Shown here: piece by piece, positions 33,307-41,177 of the stretch | Numbering within the stretch: position 1 is the first letter of the stretch | How the letters are laid out: each line of letters opens with the position of its first letter | NCBI GenBank assembly: GCA_049322355.1 | Contig: JBMORG010000012.1 | Location: 17,574-81,573, forward strand | Reading direction: 5' to 3' | Origin: 0-14-0-80-60-11 sp049322355 | GTDB taxonomy: Bacteria > Desulfobacterota > Desulfobaccia > Desulfobaccales > 0-14-0-80-60-11 | Length of the DNA stretch: 64,000 bases | The notes under the pieces: model-generated | Told to the model about the DNA's origin: nothing | Seen by the model: the letters and a program-made list of their open reading frames with translations, nothing else | Database searches by the model: none | Position numbers and translations under genes: made by a program

Positions 33307-35508
33307 TCAACCTCCCAGTCCCAGGAGAAGGCCGCCCTGATTGATGATCAAGGCCACCAGCCAGGCCAATATCAGTCCATATCCCGTAGCCAGCCCGAAC
33401 CATTTCCAGGTGCCGAATTCATGTCTGAAGGCCACCGCGGTTACCACGCAGGGCATATAGAGCAGGGTGAAGGCCATAAAGGCCAAGGCGGTTAAAGGAG
33501 TAAATTGTTCTTGCAGCGCGCCTCTCCAGTTTTTGGTCTTCTCATCTTCTTCCACGGCCAAGGTGGCGACCCCGAAAGTGGAAACCACATTGCGGCCCGC
33601 GTCCATTACCGCCTTCCCGAAGGAAGCGCCGATTTCTTTGAGATCTTCACTAAAACTGGGAGACTCTTCCTGCTTTTCTTCTTCCTTGCCATAAATTTGA
33701 CCCATGGTGGTCACCACGATCTCTTTGGCTACCAGCCCTGTTACCAGGGCGGAGGCCGCCTGCCACTGGTTAAAGCCCAGGGGCTGGAAGATGGGAGCCA
33801 TCGCCTGTCCGATATGCCCCAGCACGGAGTCTTTTTTATCTTCCACCCCCCAGGGCAGATTGAGGAGAAACCACATGAGAACGGAAATGGCCAGGATATA
33901 GGTGCCCGCCTTGATGAGGAAGTGCTTGCCCTTCTCCCAGGTATGGATCATCAGGCTTTTCATGCCAGGAAGCCGGTAGGGGGGCAGTTCCATGATAAAT
34001 AAGGGATTTTCTCCCCGGAAAATGGTTCTCTTGAAAATAATCCCCATGATCATAGCCAAGACAATGCCCAGCACGTACAGCGACCAGATCACTGTGCCGG
34101 CCTGGGCCGAGAAAAATAGACCCGTAAACAGGGCATAGACCGGCAGCTTGGCCCCGCAGGACATCAAGGGTATGAGCAAAGCGGTGAGAATCTTGTCCTT
34201 GGGGTTTTCCAGGGTGCGGGTGGCATAGATGGCCGGGACATTGCAGCCGAATCCCAAAAGCATGGGGATGAAAGATTTGCCGTGCAGCCCCATGGCGTGC
34301 ATGGCCCGGTCCATGACGAAGGCCGCCCGGGCCATGTAGCCGCTGCCCTCCAGAAAAGTAATAAAGAACATCATGGCGAAGATGAGAGGCACGAAAGTCA
34401 GGACCATTCCGACCCCGCCGATAACGCCTTCGGTGGCCAGGGCTCCCAGCCACGCCGGAGCCGCAATCAAGGCGAACAGGGCCTTGGTCCAACGGGTCAG
34501 GGGACCGCTAAATACACCATCCACCCAATCCACAAATGGGTTGCCCAGGTCAAAGGTGAGTTTAAACATAAGCCACATGGCGGCTAGAAATATGGGGATT
34601 CCCAGAAAGCGGTGCAGCACGATGCGGTCGATCTTCTCCGTCAACTCCCTTTTTGTCGTGGTTTTCTTTTTCAGGACTTCCCGGGTAAGCCCGGAAGCCT
34701 GAGCGTAGCGGGCGTCTGCCATGAGGCTCTCGATATCATCCCCATGGGCCTGCTTCAGGTGCTTGGTGGCCCGGGCAATGAAGCTGCCTGCCCCCAAACC
34801 GGTTTCCTCCACCACCAGGCTGTCTGACTCCAGGAGTTTCAGGGCCAGCCAGCGGGCGGGGTATCGTTCCACCAGGACCGGGGAGTGCCGGCGGATTTCC
34901 TTGTCCACCTCCCCCACCGCGGCTTCCAGGTCCTGGCCGTAGTTGAGGAGGCGAGGTGCATGAACTTCGGGGTTGTCCCCTGCCTCCAGCACCGCCTCCA
35001 TGAGGGCCGACAAACCTTCCTTCTTGGTGGCCACGGTGGGAATCACTTTGATCCCCAGGGTCTCTTCCATGAGACCGGCGTTGATCTCCCAGCCCTTGTT
35101 GCGGGCTTCGTCATAGATGTTCAGGGCCATGACCACCGGCAAGCCCAGTTCCAGCATTTGCACCGTGAGATACAGGTTGCGCTCCAGGTTGGTGGCGTCC
35201 ACCACGTTCAATATGACGTCGGGGTGCTCCTGCACCAGGTAATTTCGGGCGATAATTTCTTCTTGGGAATAAGGGCTGAGGCTGTAGGTGCCGGGCAGGT
35301 CCACCAGCCGGACGCGGCGGCCCTGGAACTCCAGGGCGGCCTCTTTTTTCTCCACGGTCACCCCGGGCCAGTTGCCCACCTGGAGCCGGGTGCCGGCCAG
35401 GCCGTTAATCAGGGTGGATTTTCCCGAATTGGGATTGCCCGCCACCGCAACGGTGAGGACTTTGGCGGGCTCGGGCTGCGTCATCTTGACTGCGGCCTGA
35501 GGGCTCAT
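33307..35508 (-). CDS. feoB: Ferrous iron transport protein B
   Basis: This inner-membrane Fe(II) transporter has a cytoplasmic G domain. In the 733-residue chain the G motifs are AVAGNPNSGKSTLING (G1, about 21-36), LVDLPGTYSLSPYS (G3) and LNIYDEA (in place of the usual G4 NxxD); many membrane helices follow from about residue 290, with the Gate region MLLGFGCNVPAI containing the conserved Cys and a second Gate LIPLMSCGAKLPVYAL. A cytoplasmic segment around EEKQEESPSFSEDLKEIG interrupts the late helices. The start ATG overlaps the feoA stop (ATGA). The operon is feoA2-feoA1-feoB-Cys-rich protein, with a Fur-like box at its promoter. Confidence 0.96.
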   Translation of the reverse strand: MSPQAAVKMTQPEPAKVLTVAVAGNPNSGKSTLINGLAGTRLQVGNWPGVTVEKKEAALEFQGRRVRLVDLPGTYSLSPYSQEEIIARNYLVQEHPDVILNVVDATNLERNLYLTVQMLELGLPVVMALNIYDEARNKGWEINAGLMEETLGIKVIPTVATKKEGLSALMEAVLEAGDNPEVHAPRLLNYGQDLEAAVGEVDKEIRRHSPVLVERYPARWLALKLLESDSLVVEETGLGAGSFIARATKHLKQAHGDDIESLMADARYAQASGLTREVLKKKTTTKRELTEKIDRIVLHRFLGIPIFLAAMWLMFKLTFDLGNPFVDWVDGVFSGPLTRWTKALFALIAAPAWLGALATEGVIGGVGMVLTFVPLIFAMMFFITFLEGSGYMARAAFVMDRAMHAMGLHGKSFIPMLLGFGCNVPAIYATRTLENPKDKILTALLIPLMSCGAKLPVYALFTGLFFSAQAGTVIWSLYVLGIVLAMIMGIIFKRTIFRGENPLFIMELPPYRLPGMKSLMIHTWEKGKHFLIKAGTYILAISVLMWFLLNLPWGVEDKKDSVLGHIGQAMAPIFQPLGFNQWQAASALVTGLVAKEIVVTTMGQIYGKEEEKQEESPSFSEDLKEIGASFGKAVMDAGRNVVSTFGVATLAVEEDEKTKNWRGALQEQFTPLTALAFMAFTLLYMPCVVTAVAFRHEFGTWKWFGLATGYGLILAWLVALIINQGGLLLGLGG

Positions 35509-35732
35509 AACTGCACCTCCACCCCGATGCCCGCGGCCTCACTCTTTCTCAAGGACAGGCGGTAGTTTTTCACGATGATTTCTATGGGGTCACCCAGGGG
35601 TGCGACTTTTTCCACCTTCACTTCCTCACCTTTGAGCACGCCCATATCCATCAAGCGGCGCTTCATGGGGCCGATGGCCCCGATTGTGGTGATCGTGCCC
35701 CGTTGACCGGGCCGTAACATTGCCAGATTCAT
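35505..35732 (-). CDS. feoA: Ferrous iron transport protein A (FeoA domain)
   Basis: This 75-residue SH3-like protein assists FeoB. It shows the FeoA pattern: LRPGQRGTITTIGA, then RRLMDMGVLKGEEVKVEKVAPLGDPIEI and a C-terminal LSLRKSEAAGIGVE. Its start overlaps the upstream feoA-like stop (ATGA at 35729-35732) and its stop overlaps feoB (ATGA at 35505-35508), so all three are translationally coupled. Confidence 0.95.
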   Translation of the reverse strand: MNLAMLRPGQRGTITTIGAIGPMKRRLMDMGVLKGEEVKVEKVAPLGDPIEIIVKNYRLSLRKSEAAGIGVEVQL

Positions 35733-35977
35733 TCACCTATCCTCCTAACACTTACTTTCATGGCCACGCCCCGCCCCAAGGCGATGCGGGAGTCGTCCAC
35801 CCGCACCAGCAGGGAGCCGTGGCCGGGGTTGCTCAGCATCTCCACGGTCTTGCCGCACCGCAGGCCCATATCTTCCAGGCGGCACATGCATTTGCATCTG
35901 TGGCAGCCGTGCCCGCCGCCCCGGATTTCCAATATCTGGGCTTTTTCACCCGATCCCAACAGTCCTAACGGCATCAT
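35729..35977 (-). CDS. Second FeoA-domain protein with Cys/His cluster
   Basis: This 82-residue FeoA paralogue is the first gene of the feo operon. The FeoA core is present (MGLRCGKTVEMLSNPGHGS, LLVRVDDSRIALGRGVAMKV), but the first loop carries GGGHGCHRCKCMCRLEDMG, with four Cys and two His in ten residues, absent from its neighbour feoA. This suggests that it binds a metal or Fe-S cluster and may act as an iron sensor on FeoB. GGAGGAAGG precedes the ATG. Tandem FeoA genes occur in other anaerobes. Confidence 0.9.
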   Translation of the reverse strand: MMPLGLLGSGEKAQILEIRGGGHGCHRCKCMCRLEDMGLRCGKTVEMLSNPGHGSLLVRVDDSRIALGRGVAMKVSVRRIGE

Positions 35978-36002
35978 TAACCTTCCTCCAGTTTATTGCG
36001 AC

Positions 36003-36023
36003 TGAGACTTTGTCTCAATTATA
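36003..36023 (-). promoter_or_regulatory. feo promoter -10 box with adjoining Fur-like palindrome
   Basis: The -10 TATAAT (36018-36023) is followed at once by the perfect 7-1-7 inverted repeat TGAGACAAAGTCTCA (36003-36017), which would cover the transcription start. The layout and the 7-1-7 form match Fur operators, though the C/G at the inner positions differ from the classic TGATAAT half-site. Confidence 0.75.
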
Positions 36024-36045
36024 TTTTAAAAAAAAGGCGTTGACC

Positions 36046-36483
36046 TCAACTTTTCTGTTCCCGGCAGTCTGCACAGTAGCCGTAAATTTCCAGCTTGTGG
36101 CCGGTAACCTGGAAATCATGAGCCTGCCCGATGCGCGCTTCCGCCTCCTCCACGCTGCCGTTCCGGAACTCGACGATCTTGCGGCAGCCCAGACAGCGCA
36201 GGTGGCAGTGGTGCTCATGCCCGTAAATGTGTTCGTAGTGCATGTGTCCGTCCTCGACAAAGACTTCCTGCACCAGGCTGGACTCCACCAGTAAGGCCAA
36301 GGTGCGGTACACCGAAGCCCGGGAGATGCGCAGGCCTTTCTGGCGCAGGCGCATGATGAGTTCCTCCACGTCAAAGTGGTCATGATGGGCAAAGACCTCT
36401 GCCAGGATTGCCTCCCGCTCCGGCGTGGCTCGCATCCCTTTTTGCGCTAAAAATTCTTGAAAGACTTCGCTCTCGGATTTCAT
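36046..36483 (-). CDS. fur: Fur family transcriptional regulator
   Basis: The 145-residue metalloregulator has a winged helix (KGMRATPEREAILAEVF, then LRISRASVYRTLALLVE) and a dimerisation domain with the metal sites HHDHFDVEEL, YEHIYGHEHHCHLRC and two CxxC pairs (CLGC and, at the C-terminus, CADC), i.e. a structural zinc site. The position upstream of feo argues for Fur rather than Zur or PerR. The ATG at 36483 is preferred to a longer frame; its promoter contains a relative of the feo operator, which implies autoregulation. Confidence 0.9.
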   Translation of the reverse strand: MKSESEVFQEFLAQKGMRATPEREAILAEVFAHHDHFDVEELIMRLRQKGLRISRASVYRTLALLVESSLVQEVFVEDGHMHYEHIYGHEHHCHLRCLGCRKIVEFRNGSVEEAEARIGQAHDFQVTGHKLEIYGYCADCREQKS

Positions 36484-36492
36484 TATATGCAA

Positions 36493-36511
36493 TTGAGACT
36501 CTATCGCAATT
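36493..36511 (-). promoter_or_regulatory. Fur-like operator upstream of fur
   Basis: In plus-strand reading TTGAGACTCTATCGCAATT shares TTGAGAC and CGCAAT with the feo operator region (TTGAGAC...TCGCAAT). It lies 10 bases before the fur ATG. The inverted repeat is imperfect. Confidence 0.55.
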
Positions 36512-36721
36512 AAATCTTTTGTCAAGAAATTTTTTTTGCAATTATTACCCGAATCTTACCTCTCTTTCCTCAATAAAAACGCCCCGAAGTCGATTAGGCC
36601 GAAAAATCAACCCAATGCAGAGGGCTAAAAAAATTTGCTATGGGTTCAATTTATTGGAAAAATTTTGATCGGTGATCCCACTGTGGTTGGCTGCTTTAAC
36701 GCTGTCGTCCACGGTGGCATT

Positions 36722-36749
36722 AAAAAACCACCTTAGCGATTCGCCTAAG
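36722..36749 (-). terminator. Candidate terminator after the arsenic-island Fe-S gene
   Basis: On the minus strand CTTAGGCGAATCGCTAAG can form a short stem, followed after four bases by six T. It lies between the Fe-S gene end and fur. Confidence 0.45.
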
Positions 36750-36758
36750 CCTCCATTT

Positions 36759-37313
36759 CTAGTCTGCATCCAAAGCCCGCCAACCGAATTTCTCCAGGTA
36801 GGACTGGAGCTTTTCCCGTTTCTCCCGGTATTTTTCTTCTCTAAGAGGCGGGCAGTCAGCGAGGCTGATTTCCCCTTCCCGCAAAGCCGCGGCATAGGCC
36901 ATACAAGTCTGATAGCCGCAGCCCTTACAGTTGGTCATGGGGAGCAGCTTTAAAATCTCGATAACTTTGAGGCCGGCTTGGCTCACGAAGCGGGGGGTGA
37001 TGTGCTCTCGGCGTTCATAGATCTCGTTGATCTGGGTCTGAATCCAGGTGAGCAGCGCCTGGGCCTCTTCCAGGTCCCGAATCCCGCGGATGGCTATTTT
37101 GTTCGAGTGCAGAGTAATCCACTTGCCGTCGGACAGCTTAAGCAGGAGCACCTGATTGTTTTGATCGTAGTCCCAGCCGCCCAATTCGGCATTGACAAAG
37201 GGGAAAGCCGGGGAGATATCCGCATTAAATGTGGCGATGGCGTGCAGGACTTCTTTGGTGGAGTCCATTTTGGGGCGAAAAATGTCAAAGTTGTCAATCT
37301 TCTCCAGCAACAT
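36759..37313 (-). CDS. [4Fe-4S] cluster (CxxCGYxTC) domain protein
   Basis: The 184-residue protein has an N-terminal alpha/beta domain without recognisable motif and a C-terminal Fe-S domain of the kind in corrinoid and RnfB-like proteins: NCKGCGYQTCMAYAAAL (from about residue 128) and a fourth Cys in ISLADCPPL. It is the last gene of the arsenic island, on the same strand and only 18 bases from the membrane protein gene upstream. It may give or take electrons for one of the thiol or arsenic enzymes, but there is no direct evidence. Confidence 0.82.
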   Translation of the reverse strand: MLLEKIDNFDIFRPKMDSTKEVLHAIATFNADISPAFPFVNAELGGWDYDQNNQVLLLKLSDGKWITLHSNKIAIRGIRDLEEAQALLTWIQTQINEIYERREHITPRFVSQAGLKVIEILKLLPMTNCKGCGYQTCMAYAAALREGEISLADCPPLREEKYREKREKLQSYLEKFGWRALDAD

Positions 37314-37330
37314 GGTTCACTTTTCCAAAG

Positions 37331-37672
37331 CTAGCGGGAACCTTTGGCGATAAATCCTGTCAGCTTTATCCGTGCACTTTTCCCATATTGCCATAACCAG
37401 GCAAAGACGCCCCCCACCACGGCGGCCCCGCCGGCACCCACCGGACAGCCCGGGTTGCCGCAAAAGGGACACACGGAAGTGGAGGCGTAAATTCCGGAAA
37501 AGGCGAGGAACCAAAGAACATAGCGTTTAAGTGAGCCCCACAAGCCCTCAGGCTTGGTTCCGGGTTGCTCCGGTAAACCCCCAGCCGGACTATCCCCAAC
37601 TGCCTCATGGCTGCAGCAACCAGGGTGAGCGCAGGTGTGGCTGAGTTCAGGGTGACGCGATTTTGCTGGCAT
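37331..37672 (-). CDS. Cys-rich small membrane protein, unknown
   Basis: The 113-residue protein has an N-terminal Cys/His cluster (HTCAHPGCCSHE, about residues 11-22), a membrane helix (VLWFLAFSGIY), then a second Cys group VCPFCGNPGCPVG (about 67-79) and another hydrophobic helix. The start lies in TGATG at the arsC stop, so translation is coupled. I do not recognise the family. Seven Cys in two clusters, in an arsenic operon, suggest metalloid or metal binding at the membrane. Confidence 0.7.
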   Translation of the reverse strand: MPAKSRHPELSHTCAHPGCCSHEAVGDSPAGGLPEQPGTKPEGLWGSLKRYVLWFLAFSGIYASTSVCPFCGNPGCPVGAGGAAVVGGVFAWLWQYGKSARIKLTGFIAKGSR

Positions 37673-38106
37673 CAACGCTTTTCACCACGTCCTTTGAGTT
37701 TTTCCCCAATCAGATGAACCAGACGCGTCCGCAGATCATCCCGCACCCGGCGGAACACGGTAAGAATTTCTGCTTCCGTGCCGGTGGCCTTGGCCGGGTC
37801 CGGGAAGCCCGCGTGCATGACCTCCGTTTCTCCGGGAAATAAGGGGCACTGTTCGGCAGCCCGGTCGCAGACGGTGATCACTAGGTCGAACTGTTCCCCG
37901 GCCAGGTCGTCCACAGACTTGGAGCGGTGGTGACTGATGTCAATGCCCAATTCAGACATGACCTGGATAGCCCGGGGGTTGACCCGGCTGGGCCGCACCC
38001 CGGCGGAAAAGGCCTTAACCTGTCCGGCCAGGTCGTGGTTTATCAGGCCTTCCGCCATCTGGCTGCGGCAGGCGTTTTCGGTACAGAGAAATAAGACTTT
38101 TAGCAT
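37672..38106 (-). CDS. arsC: Arsenate reductase, low-molecular-weight phosphatase type
   Basis: It reduces arsenate to arsenite with electrons from thioredoxin. The 144-residue protein has the P-loop FLCTENACRSQMAEG (CX5R with Cys8 and Arg14), the redox Cys pair in ITVCDRAAEQCPLF (about residues 80-87) and the general-acid Asp in AGFPDPAKATG. This is the ArsC family of Gram-positive type, not the glutaredoxin-linked one. It lies 12 bases from a thioredoxin-like gene upstream, a plausible electron donor. Confidence 0.93.
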   Translation of the reverse strand: MLKVLFLCTENACRSQMAEGLINHDLAGQVKAFSAGVRPSRVNPRAIQVMSELGIDISHHRSKSVDDLAGEQFDLVITVCDRAAEQCPLFPGETEVMHAGFPDPAKATGTEAEILTVFRRVRDDLRTRLVHLIGEKLKGRGEKR

Positions 38107-38118
38107 CGGCAGCCAGCC

Positions 38119-38352
38119 TCAGGAAATCATCTTCTTGATTTCGTCCACGCTGGGCACCTTGCCTACCACCTTCACTTCGCCGTCCACCACCAGGGCCGGA
38201 GTCATGAACACCCCGAAGGCCATGATCTGGTTGAGTTCGGTGACCTTTTCCACTTCAAAGTCTCCGCCCAGGGCCTTGGCGGCCTCGTCGGTGCGTTTGG
38301 CCAACTCGATGCACTTGGGGCAGCCGGGCCCCAGAACCTGCAATTTTTTCAT
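38119..38352 (-). CDS. Small thioredoxin-like (redox-active disulfide) protein
   Basis: The 77-residue protein has the thioredoxin fold with active site VLGPGCPKCIEL (CxxC near residues 9-12), the cis-Pro loop VFMTPALVVDGE and the end VDEIKKMIS. Such proteins accompany arsP-like permeases and arsC and may supply electrons or bind metalloid. GGGAGG precedes the ATG at 38352; a longer frame runs upstream through a dispersed repeat and is rejected. Confidence 0.92.
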   Translation of the reverse strand: MKKLQVLGPGCPKCIELAKRTDEAAKALGGDFEVEKVTELNQIMAFGVFMTPALVVDGEVKVVGKVPSVDEIKKMIS

Positions 38353-38412
38353 GGAATCCTCCCATGGTTTCTTATCAGTGGTAGCGGCGCGCATTGCGCA
38401 TATTGCTTCTTT

Positions 38413-38477
38413 GCTTTGCGCCTTGGCGTCTTTGCGAGAGGATTTTCTCTCGCCGAGCCGCCAAGAACGCCAAGAAT
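38413..38477. repeat. Dispersed intergenic repeat (GCCTTGGCG / CGCCAAG)
   Basis: Complementary blocks TTGCGCCTTGGCGTCTTTGC and GCCGCCAAGAACGCCAAG lie in the gap between arsP and the thioredoxin-like gene and can fold. The repeat is not coding. Confidence 0.5.
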
Positions 38478-38521
38478 TTTTGGATATTTTCAAGGGCTGA
38501 ATCGCCCCTCTCGGTATTTCC

Positions 38522-39925
38522 TTATCCCACCAGCCAGCCGAACCCCATACCGACGAAGGTGGAAATAATCACAATTATGGTAACGAAGACCGCGGTCTTT
38601 TTCCAGCCCATAACTCTCCCAATGACGATCATGTTGGGGAGCGACAGGGCCGGGCCCGCCAACAGCAGAGCCAAAGCCGGCCCCTGGGCCAGGCCCATTT
38701 TTATCAGGGCCTGGGTGATGGGCACTTCCGTCAACGTGGCGAAGTACCAGAAGGCGCCGATAAGTGCCGCGGTAAAGTTGGCGGCCAAACTATTATCCCC
38801 CACCAGGGAGGCCACGTATTGGGCCGGGATCAGGGCGGAAACAAAGCCCACCGCCAGGACCCCGCCATAAAGCAGGGGGGCCAGGAGCTTGGTGAACTCC
38901 CAGGTGTTGTGCAGCCACTCGCCGATCTCGTCACGGGTGAACCAGCGCCAGAGCATGAAAAGAATCATCAGCAGGATGGCTCCGGCAATATAAAATTTGT
39001 GCTGGGCCACCGTCATAGTGAGGCTTTGTTCCCGTTCCAGGCGCTCCAGGCGCTCCTTGGGGATGACCATCTGGTCCTCTTTCTGTTTGCCTTCCCAATC
39101 CTGGGAGAGCTGGAAAATCAAGTCGTGGGACCGCTCTTCCAGGACCACGGCCTGTATCTGTTGCCCATCCTTCAAATGGATAGTGACATCCCGGGGGGTC
39201 ACCCAGGCCGCGAAGATAAGGAAAAAAACCAGGCTGAAAAAGAACACACACGTCTGCCAAAAGGGGCGCCGGGGCGCCTCGGGAGGCGGCAGGTGCATAG
39301 CCGCGGCCACCTTGGCCTTTTCTTCTTTGCGGAAGATGGAGGCCATGGCCAGGCCCACCAGAAAGGCAAAGCCCACCGCGCCGATGACCCGGGCCAGCCC
39401 CAACTCAAACCCCAACACCCGGGCCGTAAGAAAAATGGCCAAGATGTTGATGCCCGGGCCACTATAAAGGAAGGCCGAAGCCGGCCCCAGACCTGCGCCC
39501 ATATGGTAGATGCCGGCAAACATGGGGAGCACTGAGCAAGAGCACACTGCCAGGATGGTACCGGAGACCGAAGCCACGGTGTAGGCCATGAACTTGTTGG
39601 CCGTAGGCCCCAGGTAGCGCATCACCGAGGCTTGGGACAAAAAGGTGATGATGGCTCCGGCGATGAACAGGGCCGGCACCACGCAAGTGAGGGTGTGGTT
39701 GCGGGCATAGGACTGGAGCATGAGGAAGGACTCCAGAACTGCCTCCTGCACTTTGGGCTTGCCCAGAGGGAGATAGTAGGCAAAGAGGAAGATACCCACA
39801 AAAAGGAGAAAGATTTTGCCTTCCCGGCTGAACAGAACCCCGGTGCATTTCTTCCAGGCGGTGATCCAGTATGATTCCTGCGGTTCCAGTTCCAGAGCCG
39901 CAACCTTTTCCGGCGTATGATCCAT
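38522..39925 (-). CDS. ArsP/SO_0444-type permease with inserted soluble domain
   Basis: The 467-residue membrane protein belongs to the permease family of ArsP (organoarsenical efflux) and SO_0444 (Cu/Zn efflux). Conserved features are VCSCSVLPMFAGIYHMGAG with two Cys and FLYSGPGINILAI in the first half, echoed by TEVPITQALIKMGL and LLAGPALSLPNMIVI in the second. Between the halves lies a soluble segment (about residues 240-300: VTIHLKDGQQIQAVVLEE, then DQMVIPKERLERLE) that reads like a small LSm/SH3-type beta barrel. Gene context favours arsenic. A GAGGAAA precedes the ATG. Confidence 0.87.
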   Translation of the reverse strand: MDHTPEKVAALELEPQESYWITAWKKCTGVLFSREGKIFLLFVGIFLFAYYLPLGKPKVQEAVLESFLMLQSYARNHTLTCVVPALFIAGAIITFLSQASVMRYLGPTANKFMAYTVASVSGTILAVCSCSVLPMFAGIYHMGAGLGPASAFLYSGPGINILAIFLTARVLGFELGLARVIGAVGFAFLVGLAMASIFRKEEKAKVAAAMHLPPPEAPRRPFWQTCVFFFSLVFFLIFAAWVTPRDVTIHLKDGQQIQAVVLEERSHDLIFQLSQDWEGKQKEDQMVIPKERLERLEREQSLTMTVAQHKFYIAGAILLMILFMLWRWFTRDEIGEWLHNTWEFTKLLAPLLYGGVLAVGFVSALIPAQYVASLVGDNSLAANFTAALIGAFWYFATLTEVPITQALIKMGLAQGPALALLLAGPALSLPNMIVIGRVMGWKKTAVFVTIIVIISTFVGMGFGWLVG

Positions 39926-39951
39926 GCTGAAATTTCCTCACTCTCCCAGAA

Positions 39952-40269
39952 TTACATCCCGAACTTGCCCAGCTGGGCGGTGATTTCTGGTTCGCTTAAA
40001 TCCCCTGCTCTCATCCAGAGGAGGTTGCCATGCGCGTCTAAAAACAACAGGGCCGGTGCCTGGGTAATGCGGTATTTCTTGATATAAACCCTGGCACCCT
40101 CTTTGTCGGTGGAATAATCGGCAAGAAAAATGACGCTTGTTTTGCTTTTCTGCAAGGCAATCTCCCCCTTATTATCAAAACCGGTTAAGCGATTAATTAT
40201 CGAAAAATTAAATTTCACTAAAGCCCCGACTATCCAGCAAATGATCTTTGCAACTCTTCCAGCCTTCAT
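39952..40269 (-). CDS. Thioredoxin-fold remnant lacking CxxC, coupled to arsM
   Basis: The 105-residue protein has a hydrophobic N-terminus (about 5-22) and then the second half of a thioredoxin fold: SVIFLADYSTDKEGARVYIKK, YRITQAPALLFLDAHGNLLW (with cis-Pro) and a C-terminal helix. The first half with the CxxC active site is missing. It may be a degenerate paralogue of the thioredoxin at 41886, or an anchored chaperone-like domain. It starts in the arsM stop (ATGA at 40266-40269), so it is translated. Whether it is functional is unclear. Confidence 0.65.
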   Translation of the reverse strand: MKAGRVAKIICWIVGALVKFNFSIINRLTGFDNKGEIALQKSKTSVIFLADYSTDKEGARVYIKKYRITQAPALLFLDAHGNLLWMRAGDLSEPEITAQLGKFGM

Positions 40270-41024
40270 TGACCTTTGATGGCCCGCACTTTCACACTTA
40301 TAATTTTTCCTCGCAGGCGCGTGTCCATCCCCGGAGCTTCATAAGCTGACTCGGAAACCGTAGCCACCTCAGCAAAACCGGCGCGGCGGATGGTTTCCAG
40401 GTAAGCCTCTTTTTCCATGGCCCCGGCCAGGCAGTCGGCCCAGGCCGCGGCGCTGGCCCGCACGTCCGCCGGCAGATCACCTGCGGTCACTAGATCGGAG
40501 ATGAGTATCCGACCGCCGGGCTTCAAAACCCGATGAATTTCGGTGAAGCTCGCCAGTTTGTCCGGGGTCAGGTTGATCACGCAATTGCTGATGACCACAT
40601 CCACGGTTTTGGCAGTCACTGGCAGATGCTCGATATCGCCTTGACGGAACTCCACGTTGTCGTAGCCATACTCCCGGGCCAGTTGCTGTCCTCGGGCCAC
40701 CATATCTGCGGTCAGGTCAACCCCGATGACCCGTCCTTGCTTGCCGACCTTATTGGCCGCCAGGAAGACGTCTATGCCAGCGCCGGAGCCCAGGTCCAGG
40801 ACGGTCTCGCCCACTTTAAGGTTCGCCAGCGCGGTGGGGTTGCCGCAGCCCACTCCTAAAATCGCCATCTTCGGGATCAGGCGCAGGTCCTCTGCGGTAT
40901 AACCCACCGCCAGGCATTGATCAGTGGTAGTCGGCCCGCAAGTGGGGCAGCAGAATGTCTGCTCCCCTCTAGCGATCTTGCCGTAACGGTCCTTGATTAC
41001 TTCTTTGATATCCTGATCTTCCAT
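40266..41024 (-). CDS. arsM: Arsenite S-adenosylmethionine methyltransferase
   Basis: It methylates arsenite stepwise using SAM and thiols. The 252-residue protein has an N-terminal FCCPTCGPTT Cys group, then LGVGCGNPTALANL and VLDLGSGAGIDVFLA (SAM motif I), and the third key Cys in VVISNCVINLTPDK, the conserved arsenic-binding arrangement. RVLKPGGRILISDLV is motif III. The ATG at 41024 follows AAAGGAAA; a 25-codon upstream extension is less likely. Flanked by acr3, arsP and arsC, so the assignment is secure. Confidence 0.93.
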   Translation of the reverse strand: MEDQDIKEVIKDRYGKIARGEQTFCCPTCGPTTTDQCLAVGYTAEDLRLIPKMAILGVGCGNPTALANLKVGETVLDLGSGAGIDVFLAANKVGKQGRVIGVDLTADMVARGQQLAREYGYDNVEFRQGDIEHLPVTAKTVDVVISNCVINLTPDKLASFTEIHRVLKPGGRILISDLVTAGDLPADVRASAAAWADCLAGAMEKEAYLETIRRAGFAEVATVSESAYEAPGMDTRLRGKIISVKVRAIKGQ

Positions 41025-41079
41025 AGCTTGATTTCCTTTTAACTTAAGAGCCTCTTGCAAAATCCATTTTCGCGAAGAT

Positions 41080-41147
41080 TTGTCATTCTGAGGGAGCAAA
41101 ACGACCGAATTTCCAAAACACGAGCCGCTTCGCTTCAGGACGACAGG
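41080..41147. repeat. TGTCATTCTGAG-family dispersed repeat
   Basis: This imperfect copy opens with TTTGTCATTCTGAGGGAGC and ends near GCTTCAGGACGACAGG. Relatives lie inside the elements at 29752-29922 and 44913-45095. It is in the gap between arsM and ccdA. Confidence 0.55.
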
Positions 41148-41177
41148 AAGAGTAGTTTTTACATGAACCTCCTGAGA

